DNA of 9,411 nucleotides from Chryseobacterium gleum (GTDB lineage: Bacteria > Bacteroidota > Bacteroidia > Flavobacteriales_D > Crocinitomicaceae). Made by a program: the position numbers and the translations under genes. The stretch is from the NCBI GenBank assembly GCA_943326825.2, contig CALPUT020000074.1:1-9411 (forward strand), read 5' to 3'. The notes beneath the pieces were generated by a model. It was not told where the DNA came from. It was given only the letters and a program-made list of their open reading frames with translations, and did not search any database. Each line of letters begins with the position of its first letter. Position 1 is the stretch's first letter. Below, piece after piece: positions 1 through 6,157 of this stretch.

Positions 1-483
1 AAAACAAGAGAAGAAGTTGAAACCCAAGAGCAGAATAAGGAGCGTCACAATGTTCGTCTTAACTTCTGGAAAGAATATCTGAAAGAAATAAATAAGGTTT
101 CAACCTTGTATCAAAATGTTAGTCCAAGCAAAGACAACTGGATTGGATGTGGTAGTGGTATAAGTTCTGTTGGTTACAATAGTATTGCTACTCGTAGTTA
201 CGTTCGAATTGAACTTTACATCAATAGTGGCGATAAGGAGAACAACAAAGCAATATTCGATGCACTCGCATCGAAAAAAGATAAAATTGAAGCGGATTTT
301 GGTGAGCCACTAATTTGGGAACGATTGGACAACAATGTAACTGCTCGTATCAAATTTGAATTAACCAATGTGAGCATTTTCAATGAGTCAGATTGGAAAA
401 AGATGATTGCGTTTATGGTTGACGCTGTGCCAAGATTTGAACGTGCTTTTAAGAAACGGATTCAAGAATTGAATAGGAGGTAA
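1..483 (+). CDS. DUF4268 domain protein, C-terminal part (5' end outside window)
   Basis: The reading frame is open from the first base, so the start lies upstream; 160 residues are visible. They match my recollection of the DUF4268 domain: an N-terminal stretch with RLNFWKEYL, then SPSKDNWI followed by a glycine/serine-rich GSGIS segment, an RIELYI strand, GDKENNKAIFDAL, and LIWERLD. Proteins of this kind often carry a nuclease-like region before this domain, but that part would be outside the window, so no activity can be assigned. A start at the TTG at base 106 is unlikely because the domain similarity continues upstream of it. The gene is on the plus strand, opposite to the mobile-element genes, and is followed after 49 bases by another plus-strand gene. 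Confidence in the domain is good; its function is unknown. Confidence 0.8.
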   Translation, partial: KTREEVETQEQNKERHNVRLNFWKEYLKEINKVSTLYQNVSPSKDNWIGCGSGISSVGYNSIATRSYVRIELYINSGDKENNKAIFDALASKKDKIEADFGEPLIWERLDNNVTARIKFELTNVSIFNESDWKKMIAFMVDAVPRFERAFKKRIQELNRR

Positions 484-532
484 ACCTTTACTCAACAAGA
501 AAAGAAGATGATACTGCTTAAAAATAATTAGG

Positions 533-1363
533 ATGAAAGAAACTATTGCAAGATTAAAAACAATTATTTCATTGATTGAAAAAGGTGAAATTAAAGGTGA
601 AAGCCTCAATGGAATCAATAGGTTTATCGATTCTATTACGACAGTAATAGAAAGTGAAAAACCTCATTTAAAAATTGAAAGTGAAAAAAAATTATCCTAT
701 CGTGAGGAATTAGAAAATCTGGATAAAAGTTTGTTGTTGAAAAAAATAGAAGTCAACAAAATACTTTTGACTAAAAAAAAGGAAGAAATTCTAACTCAAT
801 TTGACCGATCGAAGAATGACACTGAACAATATATCCAATTACTAAGCGTAAATGAATGTGTTCTTGAAAATCTACAAGATTTAAAAAGTGATAAAATAGA
901 AGAAAAATTGCTTTTCTCTCATTGGAAAATTGATCCTAAAAATTTTTTAATAGATTTTAAAACCAATAATAGGATTTGGGATTATGCGTCCACTTTTGAT
1001 AATGATAACATCAATGATATCCTTTCCCTCGGATTAGATGTTCCAGACGATTTTGATGGGATCCTTTGGCATTTAAAAGAACCGCAACGTTCTATTGTAG
1101 AAATTTTGTCTCGGCAACCATTTAAAAAACAAATTTTTGTGTTTTTGGTGAATAGAAATAATATTTATTATACAAGTGACATTCAAGTCCAACATCCCAC
1201 ATTTAATGAAACAAAAGACATTAGATTTTTTAAGGCAATGATATCAAAATTACGGATATCAAAAATGCTTTTAAGACTTTCTCCTAAAAACCTTGATAAA
1301 CAACTTGTGAACGTTTCAAAAATGTTTAATAAATTATTAAAACAAAGTTCAAATGAATTGTAA
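533..1363 (+). CDS. uncharacterised 276-residue protein, helical/charged N-terminal half
   Basis: The frame runs from ATG to TAA and encodes 276 residues. I do not recognise the family. The N-terminal third is rich in Lys, Glu, Leu and Ile and looks helical, with a probable coiled coil around residues 45 to 95 (SYREELENLDKSLL, KKIEVNKILLTKKKEEIL). The second half has a more globular composition, with WHLKEPQRSIVEIL near residue 180 and a hydrophobic stretch QIFVFLVN near residue 200 that is too short to be a clear membrane span. It lies 49 bases downstream of the DUF4268 gene on the same strand and may be cotranscribed with it. A tiny frame (ATG at 508, stop at 529) precedes it and is probably meaningless. 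The DNA is visibly very AT-rich. It converges on the minus-strand element genes. Confidence 0.75.
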   Translation: MKETIARLKTIISLIEKGEIKGESLNGINRFIDSITTVIESEKPHLKIESEKKLSYREELENLDKSLLLKKIEVNKILLTKKKEEILTQFDRSKNDTEQYIQLLSVNECVLENLQDLKSDKIEEKLLFSHWKIDPKNFLIDFKTNNRIWDYASTFDNDNINDILSLGLDVPDDFDGILWHLKEPQRSIVEILSRQPFKKQIFVFLVNRNNIYYTSDIQVQHPTFNETKDIRFFKAMISKLRISKMLLRLSPKNLDKQLVNVSKMFNKLLKQSSNEL

Positions 1364-1406
1364 TAAATGCAATGATTAAGAAAAGAACAATTTAATAGAA
1401 TTGATA

Positions 1407-1510
1407 CCCCAAATAATCGAATGTTTTTTTGCCCTCTGAAATACAAGGGAGGATTGAACCAAAGTAATGGGCTTTTTAAGACCTTGATTGTTTTGGGGAG
1501 AATTATTTGG
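1407..1510. repeat. nested inverted repeats between convergent genes
   Basis: CCCCAAA at 1407-1413 is matched by its complement TTTGGGG at 1492-1498. An overlapping arm, CCAAATAAT at 1409-1417, is matched by ATTATTTGG at 1502-1510, so the left arm could pair with either right arm. Inside lie GCCC (1431-1434) and GGGC (1469-1472), the latter followed by a run of five T. The element sits between the 3' ends of two convergent genes, so a weak bidirectional terminator is the simplest reading. The long loops make this uncertain. Confidence 0.35.
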
Positions 1511-1877
1511 TAATTAGGCAACCAAAAAACACAAAATTGAAACTGTTGGTTTCAATTACTTCAGACACTTCTTGCACGAAGAACTTCCCCTTGTGATCCT
1601 TCCGAACAGCGAACACTTTTATCTTGTTTTTTAACGCAAAAGTACATTCGTCAAAAACACCTCGACCAACATATCCTCGAAATTCAGTCGCATAAACACA
1701 ATCAACGGATTTTATAACTTCCAAATAATGTCCAATGTCACCCAATTCTCCCAGATTCACATTTGGACAAATGACCTCTCCTCCAAAATGCTTTTGAATA
1801 AATGCAATTTCTTCGGCTTCTTCTGACGAATTGTATTTACGCATACTATGAGCGTAATAAGCCTTCGATTTGCTCAT
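1503..1877 (-). CDS. nucleoside 2-deoxyribosyltransferase-like protein (124 aa)
   Basis: This small protein begins with a beta strand and an AYYAHSM signature (residues 6-12). It continues with CPN near residue 37, SVDCVYATEF (57-66) and GRGVFDECTFAL (71-82), followed by a strand KIKVFAV. This order resembles the Rossmann-like nucleoside 2-deoxyribosyltransferase / DUF4406 superfamily, in which the region after the third strand contributes an acidic active-site residue; Asp76 or Glu77 would be candidates. Members cleave or transfer the base of (deoxy)nucleosides or other nucleotide-derived compounds, but the substrate here cannot be read from sequence. The start codon overlaps the stop of the serine recombinase by 4 bases (ATGA), implying translational coupling in a five-gene operon. 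Length is normal for the short phage-like members of the superfamily. Confidence 0.65.
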   Translation of the reverse strand: MSKSKAYYAHSMRKYNSSEEAEEIAFIQKHFGGEVICPNVNLGELGDIGHYLEVIKSVDCVYATEFRGYVGRGVFDECTFALKNKIKVFAVRKDHKGKFFVQEVSEVIETNSFNFVFFGCLITK

Positions 1878-2413
1878 AATGAATTTTGCTTTTTTCGCTT
1901 ATTTAGTTCTCGAAGGTAATATCCACCTTTAGGTCTTGGCTTGGAATCTTTACTTCCTTTAGGTCGTCCTAAAACAGTTCCTTGTGCTCTGGTGCGAGCA
2001 ATACCTTCTTTTGTGCGCTCCGAAATCAAACTTCTTTCAAATTCAGCAAATGCAGCCAAAATATGAAAATGTAATCTTCCAGTGGAACTACTAAAATCAA
2101 GATTGTCCGAAATGGAAATAAACCCAATTCCTTTATTAGTCAATTCTTGAATTTCAAGTATCAACTCACGTGAAGAACGAGCATATCTGTCGAGTTTGAA
2201 AACAATAACTGCTTTGTATTTTCCGTTGCGCAACGCAGTCAATAATTCTTGCTTAATGGGTCTTGTTTTACGTGTACTCTCCACCTCTTCAAATAAATCG
2301 TAATCCAAATTATTTGATTTTGCGTACTCAAAAAGTCGTGCTTTTTGGTTGTCGTTTGTCTGACGGCTTGTAGAAACACGGCAATACAATGCTATTTTGT
2401 TGCTTTTTTCCAT
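1874..2413 (-). CDS. small serine recombinase (resolvase/invertase family) without C-terminal HTH
   Basis: The N-terminal catalytic domain is complete. It starts with ALYCRVSTSRQ, where Ser14 is the expected nucleophile flanked by Arg12 and Gln18. KLDRYARS (73-80) supplies the conserved Asp75, Arg76 and Arg79, and FAEFERSLISERTKEG (122-137) is the long E helix that drives dimerisation and DNA contact. After GRPKGSKD the protein ends in a short, very basic tail (KPRPKGGYYLRELNKRKK) where resolvases normally have a helix-turn-helix of about 40 residues. Similar short versions are familiar from Bacteroidota mobile elements, so this is probably not a recent truncation. Its start shares one base with the stop of the upstream membrane-protein gene (TAATG), and its own stop overlaps the next start, so it lies inside an operon. 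Likely roles are multimer resolution or local inversion; the target site is unknown. Confidence 0.9.
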   Translation of the reverse strand: MEKSNKIALYCRVSTSRQTNDNQKARLFEYAKSNNLDYDLFEEVESTRKTRPIKQELLTALRNGKYKAVIVFKLDRYARSSRELILEIQELTNKGIGFISISDNLDFSSSTGRLHFHILAAFAEFERSLISERTKEGIARTRAQGTVLGRPKGSKDSKPRPKGGYYLRELNKRKKQNSL

Positions 2414-2601
2414 TATTCCCCTTTTAGTGCTGACCGAAATTCATTGAAACCTCTTACTGACGAAGCAATTACTGAGAACAACTTTCCAGCGACATAAAGA
2501 CCAACAACCCCCAAGCCAATATATACTACCGTTTTAATTGGAGGATTGTCATCAAGGTATTGCTTAATCTCTTGCAGATTGATTTTCTTTGTTGGTTTCA
2601 T
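2413..2601 (-). CDS. small single-pass membrane protein (62 aa)
   Basis: The protein has one hydrophobic segment, residues about 24 to 47 (TVVYIGLGVVGLYVAGKLF...), preceded by a charged helix-like N-terminus (residues 1-20) and followed by a short tail. No signal-peptidase site is evident. The motif IKTVVYIGLG closely resembles IKTFIYIGVG in the neighbouring 70-residue protein, so the two probably arose by duplication. The only methionine available is at the first codon, so the gene must overlap the 3' end of the upstream gene by 38 bases in another frame. Its stop shares one base with the start of the serine recombinase. Function is unknown. Small membrane proteins of this size in mobile elements include phage structural, lysis or exclusion proteins, but no family is recognised here. 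Confidence 0.65.
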   Translation of the reverse strand: MKPTKKINLQEIKQYLDDNPPIKTVVYIGLGVVGLYVAGKLFSVIASSVRGFNEFRSALKGE

Positions 2602-2776
2602 CTTCCTTGTGTTTTTTGTACATTCTATAAACTATATAAGCAGCCAATGCGCCAACACCTATGTATATGAATGTCTTGATTGCTTTATTTTCAGTTGTTA
2701 AGTTGGCATTTGCTTTTTGCAATTCAACTATTGGTAGCGGAATTGGATTTGCTTGAATTGTAGTAAAGTCAATCAT
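2564..2776 (-). CDS. small single-pass membrane protein (70 aa)
   Basis: Residues 34 to 52 (KTFIYIGVGALAAYIVYRM) form a clear membrane segment, followed by a cluster of basic residues (RMYKKHK) and a polar acidic tail. By the positive-inside rule the C-terminus should be cytoplasmic, with about 30 residues of N-terminal polar/helical sequence (VELQKANANLTTEN) outside. The membrane segment aligns with that of the next gene product (62 aa). The start overlaps the stop of the upstream 116-residue gene by 8 bases, and the stop lies inside the next gene. This is tight packing typical of phage-like operons. I do not recognise the family and assign no function. Confidence 0.65.
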   Translation of the reverse strand: MIDFTTIQANPIPLPIVELQKANANLTTENKAIKTFIYIGVGALAAYIVYRMYKKHKEDETNKENQSARD

Positions 2777-3119
2777 TTTTTAAAATTTTAATTTGGTCGT
2801 TTCCTAAATTCACAACAGTATATTGGTAAACGGCATAGTGATTTTTGCCCTCATAATGGTTTACGTGATTATGCACGGAAAACGAAAATCCTTTTCCCAT
2901 AAGAAATTGCTTGTGGAAAGTTCTCTCCTTTTTTCCTTTCATTAGTTCGTTCAATATTCTCAAGTTGACGTGCAAAGGCTTATTTATAAATGCTGCACTG
3001 TGTCTTAACTGATTCGCCTTCTTATTGTGGTAGGCAATTCGATTTGCAGAATTTGCGAAAACTTGATTGATTCTTTGTGGAACAAATCCTTCGCCAGTAA
3101 GTAAATCTTTTCTAATCAT
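2769..3119 (-). CDS. uncharacterised 116-residue protein with degenerate zinc-ribbon-like N-terminus
   Basis: The N-terminus (residues 2-40) reads like the common phage/mobile-element zinc-ribbon pattern FxPKRxNQxFCSxxC, but without cysteines: GFVPQRINQVFANSANRIAY followed by a basic stretch. It aligns with one gap to the cysteine-containing ribbon of the excisionase-like protein encoded at the right of this window. After that comes INKPLHVNLRILNELMKGKKE (45-65), a basic helical part, then a His/Tyr-rich beta-like C-terminus (HNHVNHYEGKNHYAVYQYTVV). I recall similar hypothetical proteins in Flavobacteria but no characterised member. It is the first gene of the leftward operon that continues through two membrane proteins, the serine recombinase and the transferase-like protein. 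The long spacer upstream of its ATG should hold the operon promoter. Confidence 0.7.
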   Translation of the reverse strand: MIRKDLLTGEGFVPQRINQVFANSANRIAYHNKKANQLRHSAAFINKPLHVNLRILNELMKGKKERTFHKQFLMGKGFSFSVHNHVNHYEGKNHYAVYQYTVVNLGNDQIKILKND

Positions 3120-3134
3120 TTTCGTTTTTTTAGT

Positions 3135-3142
3135 TAAAGATA
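3135..3142 (-). promoter_or_regulatory. possible -7 promoter box of leftward operon
   Basis: On the minus strand this reads TATCTTTA, one base from the Bacteroidota -7 consensus TAnnTTTG. It is placed so that transcription would begin about 10 bases before the ATG at 3119. No convincing TTG at the -33 position is seen, so this is weak. Confidence 0.25.
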
Positions 3143-3195
3143 TAGTGTTGATAATGAATTATTTCAGTAAATAATTGGTTGAAATCTTAAAGTGT

Positions 3196-3322
3196 GACTT
3201 AATACGACTTAATGCGATTTATATGCATTTAAAAGTTTGTTGTAAAACATATAATATTCAAATAAAAAATGCTTTCCGTGCACACTAAAGCGCATTTATA
3301 CTTTTGAAATATGCATTAAGTC
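3196..3322. repeat. 10-bp direct repeats with distant inverted copy
   Basis: GACTTAATAC (3196-3205) and GACTTAATGC (3206-3215) are abutting 10-base direct repeats differing at one position, followed by a degenerate third unit GATTTATATGC (3216-3226). A perfect inverted copy, GCATTAAGTC, lies at 3313-3322 and includes the stop codon of the primase-like gene. Between them the spacer is very AT-rich. The set occupies the gap between the replication module and the leftward operon, so an operator for that operon or part of a replication origin are both possible. Confidence 0.5.
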
Positions 3323-4203
3323 GCTTCGGTGATTCCTAAAAATTGACTTTTATCAAGGGAAAGCAGATAATCAGAAAGATCGAACTTCTTCAATTTATCT
3401 TGTGGGCTTGCGTTTTTCTCTAAATAATCTGAAACCGCTATTTTGAACCATTTTTCAAGTGGCTGAATAATTTGTGCCCATTTATCGTATGCACAAAGAT
3501 CTGGGAACAATATAATTTTGCGTCCAATAAGTGCTTTGAGTTTGCTGTAACTCAAGTTACCGATACCTCCCGTTGCCATCCAAATGAAATTTGGGAAATA
3601 CAAACTTGCAATTACCGCTGTTTTCTCGCTTTCTACAATGGCAATCGTTTTATCTGGGAATTGATTTAGCAAATGCTCCCCAAACAAGCACTTATCAATG
3701 TTTTCATTCGGTATTTTCAACTTGCTATGCACCCAATTTATGTGATCATACGGTTCTTTGATGCGCTTCCCATCATTTTTATTGTACAGCATTATTTTGC
3801 CCGTTCTGACAACATTATTTTTGTCCATTTGCCAAAATATGGTCGCACCGAACCAATTTTTTGAGTCTCCAATTTTATACAAATCAATTACTTCATTGGT
3901 TTTTTCCATTCCAAATCTTTCTTTTAAAAAACAGAGAAAATTATTATTTGTAAGCCTTTTAATGCTTTTGGTTAGGTATTCAAAAGGGATATATTGGATT
4001 GGTACTGCCCTTTTTTCTGTGACTTTAAAGGTAAAATCAGACGTTGATAAATCATTAGGTAAAATAGTCTCTGAGCAAGAGTGACAAAAGCCAAATTTGG
4101 TATGACCCTCAAAGGGCACGAATTTCCCATCCTTATTGCTTTTACCACACGGACAAGTTTTGACCTTGAAACGGTCTTTGCTATTAAGTTTTAGATTGTT
4201 CAT
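3316..4203 (-). CDS. primase-like protein: zinc ribbon plus Toprim-like domain (DUF6371 type)
   Basis: Counting from the ATG at 4203 (295 residues), the protein opens with a zinc ribbon: Cys17 and Cys19 (TCPCGK), then Cys40 and Cys43 (GFCHSCSE). A middle region with GATIFWQMD and GKIMLYN follows. Then comes a Toprim-like core: TIAIVESEKTAV with Glu191, and ILFPDLCAYDKW with Asp235, near the acidic FDLSDYL. This order is that of phage and plasmid DNA primases and of DUF6371 proteins common in Bacteroidota elements. The inferred role is primer synthesis at the element's origin. An in-frame GTG 6 bases upstream could add two residues, but ATG is preferred. It follows the RecA-like ATPase gene on the same strand, separated by a motif-rich 100-base spacer. 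The last of the usual Toprim acidic pair is replaced (LCAYD rather than DxD), so activity may be atypical. Confidence 0.8.
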   Translation of the reverse strand: MNNLKLNSKDRFKVKTCPCGKSNKDGKFVPFEGHTKFGFCHSCSETILPNDLSTSDFTFKVTEKRAVPIQYIPFEYLTKSIKRLTNNNFLCFLKERFGMEKTNEVIDLYKIGDSKNWFGATIFWQMDKNNVVRTGKIMLYNKNDGKRIKEPYDHINWVHSKLKIPNENIDKCLFGEHLLNQFPDKTIAIVESEKTAVIASLYFPNFIWMATGGIGNLSYSKLKALIGRKIILFPDLCAYDKWAQIIQPLEKWFKIAVSDYLEKNASPQDKLKKFDLSDYLLSLDKSQFLGITEAT

Positions 4204-4221
4204 TTTCACTCAATTTATGCT

Positions 4222-4299
4222 TGTAATTGTAACCGCCCTTATATGGGCTTACAACGATACAATGATTGTAAAATCATTTACAAAAGGCGTTACAATTAC
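4222..4299. repeat. cluster of TTGTAA/TTACAA motifs: candidate origin or operator region
   Basis: Six TGTAA or TTACA motifs lie within 73 bases (4222, 4228, 4249, 4267, 4278 and 4290). They form three nested dyads. GTAATTGTAAC at 4223-4233 pairs with its exact complement at 4289-4299. TTGTAA (4266-4271) and TTACAA (4278-4283) are separated by six bases. ACAATGATTGT at 4259-4269 is a perfect odd palindrome. A small GCCC/GGGC hairpin (4235-4248) is also present. The cluster fills the gap between the ATPase and primase genes, a usual place for the origin of a replicating element. No promoter box was found here. Confidence 0.55.
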
Positions 4300-4310
4300 T
4301 TTTTAGGTTT

Positions 4311-5540
4311 TTACTCTGTTTCATCGGTTATGTTTTCAGTTGGTATCAGCAAATACTTCATTGACTTTTCTCGCTTGTCTTTTTCAAGGCAACACTGAAT
4401 CCCATTTTGATTTTGTAGTGGAATTTTGTTTGTTGAAATATCCTTTAACCTATCTTCAATCGTTTTCTCTGACGCTCCCAATTCTTCCATCAGTTTATCT
4501 AACAAATCACGTCTGGATAAACTTGAACCGTCTCCCAAATACATCTCCAAATACTCAACTACCATATTTAGATCAGCCTTTTGCTTTTTACCATTCATTA
4601 CCTCTTGTATATCGTCACTACTCGCTAAAATCAGCCCTTTATGCTCCTCGGAGTATTTTGCGTAAAATGGTGTGTGACGAGCCGTGCTTCTGCACTTCAA
4701 GTACCTTACTTTGATTAGGTCGGTATCATTTTGCTTTGAATCCTTTTCGTATGACACTTGCATAACCGTACTTGCTTTGTTCATTAGTTCTGTACCAAAA
4801 TGTCCTCTGGCTTTTTCGCTCTTTGGATTTTCGTGAATAAGGCATAGAAATACAACATCGTGCTCGTTGATGGCCACATTCATTAAATCAATCAACTCTG
4901 AACTTTTATCAACCTTATTAAAATCTTCAATGCAATCCGTCGAGACATCAAGCACAATAAAAAGTGAATTATTTGTGTCCCTCTTTAAAACTTTAAGGTA
5001 CTCGTCTAAAACACTAAAACGCTCTTTTCGTGGTATTTCCAAAAGTGACGTATATTGAAAGTTATGCGGATGGTCTTGTTTTTCATAACCCGCCTTTAAT
5101 TGAATAGACTGCAAAGCATAAGGAAACTGCTCCGAAAGATTTCTTTCCGTATCAACATATACTACTGTATAGTTAGCGTCAAAATTCTCTCGCTTAAATC
5201 CTAACAACTCTGTATTGAATCCGTTCCGTTTTAACATTGCAGCACATATAAATTCGGCTAATCTGCTTTTGTGAACTCCTGCTTGCCCTTGAATAACATT
5301 GATGGTGTGAGGAAAAATGATGGCATTTGCATTTTGTCTTAATATTGGATCTGCAAATCGAATGTCTCGTTCCTTAATTTTCTTTATTTTTTCTGTTGTA
5401 AACATAATTTTCCTTAATGATTCGGATGGTTTGTTAATCTTCTTGGTTAATTGTTCCATTTCACTATTTAAACCCTCTGGGGTTATTCCGCTCAAAGAAT
5501 TAGTTTCGCTTGGGTGGACGTTTTTTTCTTGATCATTCAT
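4311..5540 (-). CDS. RecA-fold ATPase, RepA/DnaB-like replicative helicase candidate
   Basis: This 409-residue protein has a Walker A loop GQAGVHKS (85-92, Lys91 and Ser92), an acidic strand end YVDTER (128-133, Glu132 as likely catalytic glutamate), a Walker B strand SLFIVLD (192-198, Asp198), and a sensor strand ending in His236 (FLCLIHENPK). This is the layout of the RecA/DnaB superfamily, including the RSF1010 RepA-type hexameric helicases used by plasmids and mobile elements. Residues 1-60 are polar and probably disordered. Residues 340-375 (SLSRRDLLDKL..., ASEKTIEDRLKDI) look like a winged-helix DNA-binding tail. The gene precedes the primase-like gene on the same strand and follows the HTH gene and an 81-residue gene by 15 bases. 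The helicase role is inferred from fold and context; a regulatory or mobilisation ATPase is the alternative. Confidence 0.8.
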   Translation of the reverse strand: MNDQEKNVHPSETNSLSGITPEGLNSEMEQLTKKINKPSESLRKIMFTTEKIKKIKERDIRFADPILRQNANAIIFPHTINVIQGQAGVHKSRLAEFICAAMLKRNGFNTELLGFKRENFDANYTVVYVDTERNLSEQFPYALQSIQLKAGYEKQDHPHNFQYTSLLEIPRKERFSVLDEYLKVLKRDTNNSLFIVLDVSTDCIEDFNKVDKSSELIDLMNVAINEHDVVFLCLIHENPKSEKARGHFGTELMNKASTVMQVSYEKDSKQNDTDLIKVRYLKCRSTARHTPFYAKYSEEHKGLILASSDDIQEVMNGKKQKADLNMVVEYLEMYLGDGSSLSRRDLLDKLMEELGASEKTIEDRLKDISTNKIPLQNQNGIQCCLEKDKREKSMKYLLIPTENITDETE

Positions 5541-5555
5541 AACTTTTTTGCTTCT

Positions 5556-5801
5556 TTATATTATTATTCCTCCGTAAAATTCATCTTGGTCGGATTGTTT
5601 TTTGACAATCAGCAACTCCATTTCGCTTTCTGAAAATAAAAGTTGCTGATTACTGTTTACGCAATTAGACAACTCAACTTTATCATCTTTGGAATGGTTT
5701 TTACTTTCGCCAATGATTTTCGTTCTTGGGCTTCTATTTCTCAAACCTTGTCCATTCTTTGATTTTTGAACAGAACTGTTTCTTCTTGTTTGCAAATTCA
5801 T
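5556..5801 (-). CDS. uncharacterised small polar protein (81 aa)
   Basis: The start overlaps the stop of the upstream HTH gene by 4 bases (ATGA), which supports it as a real translationally coupled gene. The N-terminal half is very basic and low in hydrophobics (QTRRNSSVQKSKNGQGLRNR), likely disordered and possibly nucleic-acid binding. The C-terminal half has a short helical or strand segment (LLFSESEMELLIVKKQ) and ends in four residues GIII. No family is recognised. It lies 15 bases before the ATPase gene, so a partner role in replication or its control is possible, but nothing in the sequence proves it. Confidence 0.6.
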   Translation of the reverse strand: MNLQTRRNSSVQKSKNGQGLRNRSPRTKIIGESKNHSKDDKVELSNCVNSNQQLLFSESEMELLIVKKQSDQDEFYGGIII

Positions 5802-6157
5802 TTTTTCTTACCATTATACTGTTCAACTTCTTCGTTTAATTCATCACGGCTTTTAACTTTTCTTTTAAGGACGTGCTGTTCCAATTCCTTTTTAGAAAAA
5901 AGAAGTTTGCGTTTGCCACTTCGGTAAAAAGGCAATTCGCCCTTTTCAGCTTTTGAATAAATTGTATTGAGTTTGAGTTTCAAAAAAGATGCTGCTTGTT
6001 CAGCTGATAGGAAATCTTCATCTGCATAAGATGATTTTTGAGTGTTGCCCTTTTTGAATTGTTCCAATGCCGACATAAATGCGGTTGAAACAGCCACGTT
6101 AATGTGGTGATAAATTTTCGGTAGTAATTCTACCACTGTTACTTCTTCTTTGTTCAT
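5798..6157 (-). CDS. HTH DNA-binding protein, excisionase/MerR-like (HTH_17 type)
   Basis: Residues 49 to 95 form the typical excisionase-family winged HTH: FLSAEQAASFLKLKLNTIY (the two helices), then a wing with ELPFYRSGKRKLLFSKKELEQHVL. About 45 N-terminal residues precede it (helical, VVELLPKIYHHINVAVSTAF), which is longer than a minimal excisionase and may mediate dimerisation; a Lys/Glu-rich tail follows. Such genes lead the replication operon of many Bacteroidota elements and may act as regulator, replication initiator or excisionase. Here it is first in an operon with the 81-residue gene and the ATPase. A perfect 13-base inverted repeat covers both its start codon and its -7 promoter box, suggesting autoregulation. 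Confidence 0.85.
   Translation of the reverse strand: MNKEEVTVVELLPKIYHHINVAVSTAFMSALEQFKKGNTQKSSYADEDFLSAEQAASFLKLKLNTIYSKAEKGELPFYRSGKRKLLFSKKELEQHVLKRKVKSRDELNEEVEQYNGKKK

Noticed and set aside
388..618. Minus-strand frame of 76 codons
   Set aside because: It overlaps the DUF4268 gene end and the start of the 276-residue gene in opposite sense and has no recognisable feature.
1451..1460. GGTTCAATCC on the minus strand, resembling the T-loop of a tRNA
   Set aside because: The flanking bases do not form the T stem, and no acceptor, D or anticodon arm can be built around it.
1407..1510. Invertible segment or insertion-sequence remnant bounded by inverted repeats
   Set aside because: The arms are only 7 to 9 bases, the enclosed DNA has no gene, and no target duplication is seen. 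A weak terminator between convergent genes is simpler.
1183..1521. Minus-strand frame of 112 codons
   Set aside because: It is mostly antisense to the 276-residue gene and overlaps the end of the transferase-like gene. Its composition looks like shadow coding.
3200..3209. TAATACGACT, identical to the first ten bases of the T7 RNA polymerase promoter
   Set aside because: The following bases do not match the rest of the T7 promoter, and the match is explained by the local GACTTAATRC repeats. No phage-type RNA polymerase gene is visible.
3472..4084. Three plus-strand frames opposite the primase-like gene
   Set aside because: They are antisense to a protein with clear zinc-ribbon and Toprim-like motifs, and none shows a coherent domain.
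4204..4209. GTG start for the primase-like gene, two codons before the ATG
   Set aside because: The ATG at 4203 gives an essentially identical protein, and ATG starts are more usual in this group. It cannot be fully excluded.
4340..5532. Several plus-strand frames opposite the RecA-fold ATPase
   Set aside because: They are antisense shadows of a gene with Walker A and B motifs.
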